Positions 25,063-33,371 of a DNA stretch of 54,344 bases are shown here, piece by piece. The position numbers and the translations under genes are program-made. This DNA comes from Jiangella asiatica (GTDB lineage Bacteria; Actinomycetota; Actinomycetes; Jiangellales; Jiangellaceae), in the NCBI RefSeq assembly GCF_004349065.1, contig NZ_SMKZ01000048.1:1-54344 (forward strand), in the 5' to 3' direction. Position 1 is the first letter of the stretch, and every line of letters begins with the position of its first letter. A model generated the notes under the pieces. That model was not told the DNA's origin. It did no database searches and was given only the letters and a program-made list of their open reading frames with translations.

Positions 25063-26346
25063 TCAGGCGGGTCGAGCACCGAGGTCGACGACGACGGTGA
25101 GGCCGCCGCCGGGCGACCGCTCCAGCCGCAGCCCGCCGCCGCTGCGTTCGGCGGTCCGGCGCACGATGTCCAGGCCGAGACCGCTGGACCCGGAGCCGCT
25201 GACGCCGCGGCGCAGCATGCCGGTGGTGTGCCCCTCGGGCAGGCCGGGGCCCTGGTCGGCGATGACGAGCCGGGCGCCGCCCTCGGGCCGGGGTCGCAGC
25301 CGAACGGCGAACGGGGTGCCGTTCGGCGTGTGCGCGAAGACGTTGCCGAGCAGTGCGTCGACGCAGGCCTCCAGGTCGGAGCGGCTCAGGGCCACCGGCA
25401 GCGGGCCGGGTGCCACGGCCACCGTCAGGGCCCGGTCGGTGTCCTCGGCGAGGACCGCCCAGAACGCGACCCGCTCGCGCACCACGTCGGCGGCATCGGA
25501 GGCGACGCCGTCCGGTCCGCGGCTGCGCGCCTGTTGGATCACCTCCGTGACCGCCCGGTTCACCGCGTCCACGCCGGCGACGAGCCGTTCGGACTGGTCG
25601 GCGTCGGGAACGGCGTCGGCTTCCATCCGCAGTGTCGTCAGCGGGGTGCGGACGCGATGCGACAGGTCCGCGATCGTCTCGCGCTCCTCGCGCAGCAGGT
25701 CGGTGATCCGCCGGGCCAGGCCGTTCAGCGCGCCGGCCACCACGCCCAGCTCCCCCGGCGCCGTCGGGTCGGCGCGCGCGTCCAGCTCGCCGCGGCCCAG
25801 CCGGTGCGAGACGGCGGCGAGCTCCGTCGCCGACCGGACGAGCCGGCGCGCCAACCGATCCGCCACCACCAGGCTCACCAGCAACAGCGCGACGCCCAGC
25901 CCGGCCAGCAGCAGCCAGGCCCGGCCGACGCCGCGGCTCAGCTCGTCGTCGGGGACGAACGTGCGGATGACACCGACGCTGCCGGCCGGACCGTCGACGG
26001 CGAACACGATCTCGCGGCCACCAGAAGCATCCGTCGAGGCGCTCGTCCCCCGCTCGGCCAGCTCCACCAGCGGCGAGCGCTCGGCCGGGGCGCCGAGCGG
26101 GTCGCCGTCGGGCAGGAACACCGTCACGTCGAACCGGGACGTCGCGTCCACCTGCTCGACCGCGAGCGCGAGCAACGCCCGGTCGGTGGTGGCCACCAGC
26201 GACGTCAGCGACTGCGCCTCGACGGTCGCGGCCTGCACCGCCCGGTCGGCCGCGACGCCGCGCACCAGCAGGGCCAGCGGCACCAGGAACGCCACGAGCA
26301 CGAGCGTCGTGGTGGCGGCGACGAGGACGAGGAGGCGGCGGCGCAC
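25063..26346 (-). CDS. Two-component sensor histidine kinase
   Basis: A 427-aa kinase. Helices are at about residues 7-30 and 143-163 flanking a 110-aa extracellular sensor region, followed by HAMP (about 164-218), His230 in IADLSHRVRTPLTTLRMEAD, and a HATPase domain with NVFAHT and GSSGLGLDIVRRTAERSGG. The H-box has Arg-Val instead of the usual Glu-Leu after His (SHRVRTPL). It is encoded 7 bp after its response regulator and diverges in function from the PepSY gene downstream, which it may control. Confidence 0.92.
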   Translation of the reverse strand: MRRRLLVLVAATTTLVLVAFLVPLALLVRGVAADRAVQAATVEAQSLTSLVATTDRALLALAVEQVDATSRFDVTVFLPDGDPLGAPAERSPLVELAERGTSASTDASGGREIVFAVDGPAGSVGVIRTFVPDDELSRGVGRAWLLLAGLGVALLLVSLVVADRLARRLVRSATELAAVSHRLGRGELDARADPTAPGELGVVAGALNGLARRITDLLREERETIADLSHRVRTPLTTLRMEADAVPDADQSERLVAGVDAVNRAVTEVIQQARSRGPDGVASDAADVVRERVAFWAVLAEDTDRALTVAVAPGPLPVALSRSDLEACVDALLGNVFAHTPNGTPFAVRLRPRPEGGARLVIADQGPGLPEGHTTGMLRRGVSGSGSSGLGLDIVRRTAERSGGGLRLERSPGGGLTVVVDLGARPA

Positions 26347-26353
26347 CGGACCG

Positions 26354-27037
26354 TCACTCCGGTGGCGGGCTGAGCCGGACGCCGACGCCGCGGACGGCGT
26401 GCAGGTAGCGCGGCTGCTGCGCGGTCTCGCCGAGTTTGCGGCGCAGCCAGGACAGGTGCACGTCGACGGTCTTGTCCGCGCCGCCGTACGGCAGCTGCCA
26501 GACCTCGGTGAGCAGCTCGCGTTTGCTCACCACCTCACCGGCCCGGGCGGCGAGGTAGTGCAGGAGGTCGAACTCGCGCGGCGTCAGCTCCAGCGCGGCG
26601 CCGTCGAGCGTCGCCTCGCGCGAACGCGGGTCGACCCGCAGCCCGCCGACGGCGACCGTGGCCTCACGCTGCTCCTCGCCGCCGCGACGGAGGACGGCGC
26701 GGATGCGCGCGTCCAGCTGGGCGACCCCGAAGGGCTTGGTCACGTAGTCGTCGGCGCCGGCGTCGAGGACGGCGACGACCTCGGTCTCGTCGTCGCGTGC
26801 CGTCGCCACGATGACCGGGACGTCGCTGACGCCGCGCAGCATCCGGAGCATCGCCGTCCCGTCCAGGTCCGGCAACCCCAGGTCGAGGACGACGACGTCG
26901 GGTCGCTCGCCGACGGCCTGCTCGAGCCCGGACATCGCCGTCGGGGCGGATCGGACGGCGTGGCCGCGCTCGGTGAGGCCGCGGATCAGCGCCGACCTGA
27001 TCGTCGCGTCGTCCTCCACGACGAGTACCTGGGCCAT
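26354..27037 (-). CDS. OmpR/PhoB family response regulator
   Basis: A 227-aa regulator with receiver residues VVEDD, phosphoacceptor Asp52 (VVLDLGLPD) and Lys in VTKPFGV, then a winged-helix effector domain (ELTPREFDLLHYLAARAGEV; KTVDVHLSWLRRKLG; VRGVGVRL). The ATG at 27037 gives the standard MAQVLVVEDD start. It forms an operon with the kinase at 25063. Matching boxes at 25001-25018 and 27100-27117 suggest it controls the flanking PepSY gene, the divergent secreted protein and itself. Confidence 0.93.
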   Translation of the reverse strand: MAQVLVVEDDATIRSALIRGLTERGHAVRSAPTAMSGLEQAVGERPDVVVLDLGLPDLDGTAMLRMLRGVSDVPVIVATARDDETEVVAVLDAGADDYVTKPFGVAQLDARIRAVLRRGGEEQREATVAVGGLRVDPRSREATLDGAALELTPREFDLLHYLAARAGEVVSKRELLTEVWQLPYGGADKTVDVHLSWLRRKLGETAQQPRYLHAVRGVGVRLSPPPE

Positions 27038-27099
27038 GCCGGGAACGATAGGCCACGCGACGCCACCGGCGCGGGACGACGGGCTGCGCATAGGGCGGC

Positions 27100-27117
27100 G
27101 TTAGGGGCGCCTTAACC
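27100..27117. promoter_or_regulatory. Probable response regulator box, divergent promoter
   Basis: GTTAGGGGCGCCTTAACC, 15 of 18 identical to the box at 25001-25018. A further half-site-like TAGGGCGGC begins 11 bp upstream (27091). It is 62 bp from the regulator start and 23 bp from the start of the secreted protein at 27141. Confidence 0.65.
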
Positions 27118-27140
27118 CAGGCCGCGGGCATACTGCGGGC

Positions 27141-27644
27141 ATGGGCAGGGCACGGTGGGTTCGGGTCGGCACGGTGGTGCTGCTGTGGCTGGCGGCCGCG
27201 GCCGGGGCCACCGCGGCCGGCCTGGCCGCCGTGGGAATGATCGGCAGCGACATCTTCGGCTCCAGCCAGGACCCGCTCACCCAGTCCGAGGTGGCGCAGC
27301 GGCTGGCCTCCCCCGAGCCGACCGCGCCCGATGCGACGTCACCTACCGCGGCGCCCACCGGGACCCCGTCGCCGTCGCCGTCACCGTCGGCGACTCAGCC
27401 TCCCGTGGGTGAGTCCCGTGTAGTCAACACCGCCGCCGGCACCGTGATCGCCCGTTGCGTGGCGAACGGCCTGGTCGAGATCCAGTCCGCCACCCCCGCC
27501 CAGGGCTACGACGTCGACACCGACGACGGCGACGAGGACCACCCGTCGGTGAAGTTCGAGAACGACAGCAGCGAGATCGAGGTCCGCCTCCGCTGCGTCG
27601 ACGGCGTCATCGATCCGGAGATCCGCACCGACACCGACGACTGA
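27141..27644 (+). CDS. Membrane-anchored extracytoplasmic protein, unknown function
   Basis: A 167-aa protein with an N-terminal helix (about residues 9-34), a Thr/Pro/Ser-rich linker (about 55-90) with SPSPSPSA, and a compact C-terminal domain (RVVNTAAGTVIARCVANGLV to EIRTDTDD) with two Cys that could pair. No family is recognised beyond weak similarity in style to PepSY-neighbour proteins. It diverges from the response regulator and carries the shared box in its promoter, which suggests it belongs to the same envelope regulon. The start may be leaderless (TACTGC just upstream). Confidence 0.65.
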   Translation: MGRARWVRVGTVVLLWLAAAAGATAAGLAAVGMIGSDIFGSSQDPLTQSEVAQRLASPEPTAPDATSPTAAPTGTPSPSPSPSATQPPVGESRVVNTAAGTVIARCVANGLVEIQSATPAQGYDVDTDDGDEDHPSVKFENDSSEIEVRLRCVDGVIDPEIRTDTDD

Positions 27645-27681
27645 CGTAGGCTCGGCGCGTGCTCTCGTCGTTGCGGTCACC

Positions 27682-27798
27682 GTGAGTTCGATCCAGCTCC
27701 CCGCGCACGACAGCTGCCCCTTCTGCGACTACCTCGCCGGCCGGCGCCCCTTCACCGTCCTCGTCCGCAAGCTCGAGCCGCATCTCGTCCTGTCCTGA
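27682..27798 (+). pseudogene. N-terminal fragment of a HIT-family gene
   Basis: A 38-codon frame starting GTG encodes SSIQLPAHDSCPFCDYLAGR followed by RPFTVLVRKLEPHLVLS and a stop. The first 28 residues look like the start of actinobacterial HIT proteins (CPFCDYLAGR), but the HIT catalytic H-x-H-x-H region is missing. The fragment ends 11 bp before the stop of the convergent FAD oxidoreductase gene, so a deletion or insertion event probably removed the rest. Confidence 0.6.
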
Positions 27799-27809
27799 CC
27801 TCCGGCCGC

Positions 27810-29228
27810 TCAGGCGAACATGCCGGGGCCGGGCGTGAGGATGCCGTCCGGGTCGACCTGCCGCTTCAGCCGCTCCAGGTGCGGCCACCGCTCGCCGTAG
27901 TGGTCCCGCCAGTCGGTGGGCCCGAACTCGACGGACTCGATCGGGTAGCGGACGCCGCCCAGCGCGCGGGCCCGCTCGTAGAGCCGCCGGTTGCGGCGCA
28001 GCATCGCGGCGGCGTACGCCGGTCCCGAGTCGGCCGGGCCGGCCGTCATGAGGGTGAACAAGTACACCCAGTCGCTGCCGTCCGGCGCCGGCAGCCGCAG
28101 CGACGGCCGGGTGAGCCGAGAGCGTCGATGCACGTAGAGCAGGACGAAGCCGCCCGTCCCGACGTCGTCCGGGTCGAGCCCGCTGACGGTCTCGGTGACG
28201 AACCGCTCGGCCTGCGACTCGGGCAGCCACACGGTGAACCACGGCTTGACGAACCCGCGCCAGCCCATCGCGGCGTCCAGCTCGTCGACGGCGTCGTCGA
28301 TGCGGGCGACGTGCGGCAAGAACTCGTTCTCGGTGATCTCGGCGTCGCCGCCTGACACCGCCAGCCCGCGCAGCAGGTGGGCGTCGTCGGGCGGGTCGTG
28401 CGGGTCGTAGAACGTGAAGGTCTCGAGGTGATGCAGCTCCCCGCGTTCGCCGGGCCGCCACCACTCGCCGTAGGCCTCGCTGATCTCACCGCGCCGGACC
28501 AGGGTTCGCAGGTCGCTGAAGAACGCCGTGCCGCCGGTGTAGGTGAGGGCGTGCCCGCGTACCCTCCGCCGCGCCGGCACCAGCCCTACCGTGGCTGTGG
28601 TGATGATGCCGAACTGACCGAGGCCGCCCAGCACCGCCTCGAACAGGTCGCGCTCGTGGGTTGGTGAGCATCGCACCAGCTCACCGGTGCCGATGACCAC
28701 CTCCAGTTCATGGACGCTGTCCAGCTGGCTGCCGGCCTCGAAGGCCGGCGGGACGCCGCCGAGTGAGAGTGTTCCGCCGAGGGTCAGCGCGAGGTAGCCG
28801 GTGAGGGCCGGAGGCGTGAGACCGTGCGGGCCCGCGGCCCGGGCCAGCTCCAGCCAGGTGGCGCCGGCATCGGCCACCGCATGGTCCGGCCCGATGGTGT
28901 GGATCGCCGCCAGCGACCGGTACTCGATGACCAGCCCGCCGGTCAGTCCCTGTCCGTGCGTCGTGTTCGCCAGTCCCCGCGCCGCCACCGGGATGCGGTG
29001 CGTCCGGCAGAACCGGACCATCGCCTGGACGTCCGCGACCGACCCGGGCCGCAGGACCGCCCGCGGCACCCTGCTGAGGTAGCGGCCGGCATCACGGGAG
29101 GCCTGCGCGCGGACGGGCTCCTCCCAGCGCAGGGCGCCGTCCAGGGGCGGGACGAGCGCGTCGTCCGCCAGGCCCGGCCAGCGTGCACGACCACGAGTCA
29201 CGACGGCGGATCCCTCCGGTTCGATCAT
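27810..29228 (-). CDS. FAD-binding oxidoreductase, cytokinin-dehydrogenase-like
   Basis: A 472-aa PCMH-type flavoprotein. The FAD domain covers about residues 50-225 (PGSVADVQAMVRFCRTHRIPVAARG; GGTLSLGG; GGLGQFGIITTATVGLVPARR), followed by a substrate domain to the C-terminus ending GILTPGPGMF. In cytokinin-dehydrogenase relatives the FAD-linking His lies in an R-G-x-G-H-S motif; here the segment reads ARGLANTTHGQGL, so that His is replaced by Asn and FAD is probably not linked there. It lies alone, diverging from the S8 protease. The substrate is unknown. Confidence 0.85.
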   Translation of the reverse strand: MIEPEGSAVVTRGRARWPGLADDALVPPLDGALRWEEPVRAQASRDAGRYLSRVPRAVLRPGSVADVQAMVRFCRTHRIPVAARGLANTTHGQGLTGGLVIEYRSLAAIHTIGPDHAVADAGATWLELARAAGPHGLTPPALTGYLALTLGGTLSLGGVPPAFEAGSQLDSVHELEVVIGTGELVRCSPTHERDLFEAVLGGLGQFGIITTATVGLVPARRRVRGHALTYTGGTAFFSDLRTLVRRGEISEAYGEWWRPGERGELHHLETFTFYDPHDPPDDAHLLRGLAVSGGDAEITENEFLPHVARIDDAVDELDAAMGWRGFVKPWFTVWLPESQAERFVTETVSGLDPDDVGTGGFVLLYVHRRSRLTRPSLRLPAPDGSDWVYLFTLMTAGPADSGPAYAAAMLRRNRRLYERARALGGVRYPIESVEFGPTDWRDHYGERWPHLERLKRQVDPDGILTPGPGMFA

Positions 29229-29367
29229 GGCGGTCTCGGGAGTCTACGCTGCGCGCCTCGCCGGTCCCGGGACCAGCCGAGAAGCGCTGGCGTATTCCGG
29301 CCAATGGCCGGAAACAGCCACACTCCGGTATAGACCACCAGCGCGGCGTCCGGATAGACACACTGCC

Positions 29368-32300
29368 ATGCGCCGCTTGCTCACCGCCGTGTCCGCTCTC
29401 GCCATCGTCACGGGCCTCGGGATGTCCGCCGGCCAGGCGACCCCCACGCCGTCCGCCCCTGTCGTGGCACCGGACGAGCCGGTGAGCTCGTCGACACCGG
29501 TCGACGTGACGTTGGTGACCGGTGACCGGGTGCGGGTGACGCCGCTCACCGACGGGCGGCAGGCCGTCGAGGTCACCCCGGCGCGGCGTGCGAACGGCCG
29601 GCAGCCGAGCTTCGAGACGCTCGAGCGCGACGGCGAGCTGCACGTGATCCCCGATGACATGGTCGCCCTCATCCCCGAGCGGCTCGATCCGGCCCTGTTC
29701 AACATCACCGGCCTGATCGAGCAGGGCTACGACGACGCGTCGTCCGACGGCCTGCCGCTCATCGTGAAGCAGGGCGACGGCCGCCGCACGGCCGCCGCCG
29801 TCCCGGCCGCCGAGGTCACCACCGTGCTGGAGAGCATCGGCAGCGTCGCGGTCGAGCTGGACAAGGACGGCGCCGCGGCGGTCGGCTCGGCGCTCAGTGC
29901 GTCGTCGGACGGCGCCGAAGACGGCCGCGTCTCGACGCTGTCGGGCCCGCTGGCCGGCGTCGAGCGGATCTCCCTCGACGGCAAGGTCGTGCCGACCCTC
30001 GACGAGAGCGCCGCGCAGGTCGGCGCGCCCGCGGCCTGGGACGCCGGTCTCGACGGCAGCGGCGTGACCGTGGCCGTCCTCGACACCGGGATCGACCCGG
30101 CACATCCGGACTTCGCCGGTGTCGTCGTCGGCGAGGCCAACTTCACCGACGACGCGACCGCCGCGGACGGCTTCGGCCACGGCAGCCACGTCGCCTCGAT
30201 CGCCGCTGGCACCGGGGCGGCCTCCGACGGCAGGTACCGCGGGGTGGCCGACGGCGTCGACCTGCTCAGCGGCAAGGTGATCGGGGACTCGGGCGTCGGG
30301 CAGTTCTCGTGGACCGTAGAGGCGATGGAGTGGGCTGCCGAACAGGGCGCGGACATCGTCAACATGAGCCTCGGCCCGCTGTACCCGGGGCAGGGAGGCG
30401 AGCTGAGCGAGGCCGTCGAGGCGCTGACCGCGCAGAACGGCACCCTGTTCGTCGTGTCGGCCGGCAACGGGAGTTGCGAGGAGTGCGTCACTCACCCGGC
30501 CTCCGCTCCGTCGGCGCTGACGGTGGGCGCGGTCGACAAGTCCGACGAGCTCGCCGGCTTCTCCAGCCGGGGTCCCCTGCCGGACACCTTCGACGTCAAG
30601 CCGGACGTGACCGCGCCCGGCGTGGGGATCGTGGCGGCACGGTCGAGCCTCGGCACGCTGCCGTGGCCGGCGATCCCGGTGGACGACCACTACATCCAGG
30701 TGGATGGCACGTCGATGGCCGCGCCGCACGTCACCGGTCTCGCCGCCCTGCTGCTACAGGCAGAGCCGTCGCTGGGCGCGGCCGAGCTGAAGTCGTGGCT
30801 GATGAACTCCGCCGTGGGCGCCGACGACCTGACGGTGTACGAGCAGGGCGCCGGACGGGCCGACGTCACGCGGGCCCTCGACAGTCGCGTGATCGCGGTG
30901 CCCGGCTCGGTCAGCCTCGGCTACTTCCAGTGGCCGCACGACGAGCGCGCGCCGCAGAGCCGGACCGTCACCTACCAGAACGTCACCGACGAGGACATCG
31001 TGCTCGACCTGGCCGTCGACGTCGTGAGGGAGGACGGCTCGGCCCCGCCGGCGGGGACGCTGACGGTCTCCGCGCCGACGGTGACCGTGCCGGCCGGGGC
31101 CACCGCCGCGGTGGAGCTCGTCCTCGACACGGCTGTGGGAGAGATCGGACTGTACGGCGGCTACCTGATCGGGTCGGCGGCCGACGGGACGACGGTGCGC
31201 ACCCCGGTCGGGTACTTCCAGGAGCGGGAGTACGTGGAGCTGCGGGTCAGCGGGATCGCCCGCGACGGCCGGCCGGCCCGAGGCTCCGTGGACATCATCG
31301 ACGTCGACGACGGGAGCGTGTACACCCGCAGCCTGACCGACGATCCGACGGTCCCGTGCACCGAGGACCCGTACGCGAACACCGCGTGCGTACGGGTCCC
31401 ACCCGGCACGTACTCGGTGCTCGGCGTCATCGAGACCATGCCCGCCTACGTCGAGCCCGGGACCTTCGGCACAGCGCTGAACGCGAGCCTCGTCGGCGAC
31501 CCCGAACTCGAGGTCACCGAGGACACCGAGGTCGTGCTCGACGCCCGCCTGGCGACCGAGGTGCTCGTGGACACGCCCGACCACGAGACGAAACGCAACG
31601 TCGGCGCCGCGATGGAGCTCATGTACTACCGGGCACCGGAGCAGGGCGACCCGATCAGCCGCGGCCGCAGCTTCTTCCCCGGTAGCCTGCTGGAGGAGCG
31701 GCTGTTCGTCCAGCCCACCGAGGACGTGTCCGTCGGCGAGTTCGTCGCCTACACCCACTGGAAGTTGGACGCACCACAGATCACGCTCGACGTCACGGCA
31801 CCGCGGGAGCTCCAACTGAACCCTCAGTACTACCCGTGGCAGGCGCTCAGCGACTACTCGTCGCAGTTCCCGATGCTCGACGGCGACGTCGACACCGAGA
31901 TCGTCGACGCCGGCCTCGGTCGGCCGGAAGACGTCGCCGCCGTCGACCTGGACGGGAAGGTGGCACTGATCGAACGGTCGGACACGATCGCCGTGGCCGA
32001 GCAGGCGAACAACGCCGCCGCCGGCGGCGCCGAGCTCGTGATGATCGCCAACGACCTACCCGGCGTGAACGCGGCCACGGGACCACCGGCGTTGCTGGAG
32101 GTGCCGACCACGTGGATCTCGCACGAGGAGGGCGAGGCGGTACGCGCGCTGCTCGCCGACGCGGCGGTGCACGTGGCCGGGCAGGGCATCGCGAGCAGCC
32201 CCTTCTCGTACGAGGTGATCTTCACCGAGGAGGGCTCGATCCCCGCCGAGCCGCACTACGTCGCGGACGCCGACGAGCTGGCAAGAGTCGAGTTCCCGCT

Positions 32301-33276
32301 GCACAGCCAGCTCACCGAGGACCTGTCGACGATCATCACCACCCGCCACTCGCTACCGTGGCCGATCACCCCGGTCGCGAACTCCTTGCCCTACCGGCGT
32401 GGGCACGCACCGCTCACCATGTATCTGACCCCTGGCCCGGTGCGCTGGAGCCATGTGGTGCAGGCACCCGACCCGGCCTACGGCTTCAAGTGGCCGCACG
32501 AGACCGTCGAGTACCTGAACCTGACCAGCACGGAGCGATCGTACGAGCCGGGCGAGCACGACACCCACAGCTGGTACGAGCAGCCCCTCGCGCTCGGCGC
32601 CAGCCCGTTGCAGCCACCGACGCGCACCGATGACACGGTTCGGCTGGACATGGGTGTGCTGGACAGTGCCGGCAATTACACGCCGGTCAGTAGCAGTTGG
32701 TTCGAGCCGGGCGGCCTCGACACCGGCTTCCGTCTCTACCGAGGTGAGGAGCTGATCACGGAGACGGCGCAGACCGCACTGGTGTCCTTCGAGGCCGAGC
32801 CCGAGCCGACGGAGTACCGCGTCGAGTACGACGTGGTCAACGACTCTCCCTGGGCTGAGATGTCCACACGGACGAGCTCGGTCTGGACGTTCACCAGTGA
32901 GCGTCCGGCCGACGGCGAGCAGCGAGTGGAGCCGATCCTCGGGGTCGACTACGACGTCGAGGTCGACCTGCTCAACCGCGCCACCCACCCGCGTGAACGC
33001 AAAGGGCCGCACGAGATCGCGATGACCTTCAGCCAGCCCGACGGCGCCGAGCGGATCCCCGTCGACGCCGTCACGCTCGAGATCTCCTACGACGACGGCG
33101 AGACCTGGGAGGAAATCCGCAACGTGCGCGAACGCGGCGACAACCACTACGTCGCGACCCTGTACGACCGCAGCTCGAACGCCGAGTTCGTCTCGCTGCG
33201 GCTGTCCGCGGCCGACGAGCAGGGCAACACGCTGGAGCAGGAGATCATCCGCGCCTACGCCGTGTCGCAGCGCTGA
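29368..33276 (+). CDS. Secreted S8 (subtilisin-like) serine peptidase, large multidomain
   Basis: A 1302-aa exported protease: signal peptide (about residues 1-28), propeptide to about 220, then an S8 domain with the triad Asp239 (VAVLDTGID), His271 (GHGSHVAS) and Ser449 (GTSMAAPHV). Further domains follow, including a PA-like insert around 860-930 (KVALIERSDTIAVAEQANNA) and a long C-terminal beta-rich region ending IRAYAVSQR. The ATG at 29368 is chosen because the signal peptide starts there; an upstream frame lacks one. Probably degrades extracellular protein. No autotransport or sortase signal. Confidence 0.92.
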   Translation: MRRLLTAVSALAIVTGLGMSAGQATPTPSAPVVAPDEPVSSSTPVDVTLVTGDRVRVTPLTDGRQAVEVTPARRANGRQPSFETLERDGELHVIPDDMVALIPERLDPALFNITGLIEQGYDDASSDGLPLIVKQGDGRRTAAAVPAAEVTTVLESIGSVAVELDKDGAAAVGSALSASSDGAEDGRVSTLSGPLAGVERISLDGKVVPTLDESAAQVGAPAAWDAGLDGSGVTVAVLDTGIDPAHPDFAGVVVGEANFTDDATAADGFGHGSHVASIAAGTGAASDGRYRGVADGVDLLSGKVIGDSGVGQFSWTVEAMEWAAEQGADIVNMSLGPLYPGQGGELSEAVEALTAQNGTLFVVSAGNGSCEECVTHPASAPSALTVGAVDKSDELAGFSSRGPLPDTFDVKPDVTAPGVGIVAARSSLGTLPWPAIPVDDHYIQVDGTSMAAPHVTGLAALLLQAEPSLGAAELKSWLMNSAVGADDLTVYEQGAGRADVTRALDSRVIAVPGSVSLGYFQWPHDERAPQSRTVTYQNVTDEDIVLDLAVDVVREDGSAPPAGTLTVSAPTVTVPAGATAAVELVLDTAVGEIGLYGGYLIGSAADGTTVRTPVGYFQEREYVELRVSGIARDGRPARGSVDIIDVDDGSVYTRSLTDDPTVPCTEDPYANTACVRVPPGTYSVLGVIETMPAYVEPGTFGTALNASLVGDPELEVTEDTEVVLDARLATEVLVDTPDHETKRNVGAAMELMYYRAPEQGDPISRGRSFFPGSLLEERLFVQPTEDVSVGEFVAYTHWKLDAPQITLDVTAPRELQLNPQYYPWQALSDYSSQFPMLDGDVDTEIVDAGLGRPEDVAAVDLDGKVALIERSDTIAVAEQANNAAAGGAELVMIANDLPGVNAATGPPALLEVPTTWISHEEGEAVRALLADAAVHVAGQGIASSPFSYEVIFTEEGSIPAEPHYVADADELARVEFPLHSQLTEDLSTIITTRHSLPWPITPVANSLPYRRGHAPLTMYLTPGPVRWSHVVQAPDPAYGFKWPHETVEYLNLTSTERSYEPGEHDTHSWYEQPLALGASPLQPPTRTDDTVRLDMGVLDSAGNYTPVSSSWFEPGGLDTGFRLYRGEELITETAQTALVSFEAEPEPTEYRVEYDVVNDSPWAEMSTRTSSVWTFTSERPADGEQRVEPILGVDYDVEVDLLNRATHPRERKGPHEIAMTFSQPDGAERIPVDAVTLEISYDDGETWEEIRNVRERGDNHYVATLYDRSSNAEFVSLRLSAADEQGNTLEQEIIRAYAVSQR

Positions 33277-33371
33277 CCCTGGCTGCGGCCCTGGACGTCG
33301 AGCCCGCGGCCGCCCGACTCCCGGCGACGCTGGGACGGTCACGGGTCGGCCTCGATGAGTATGTTGGTGCG

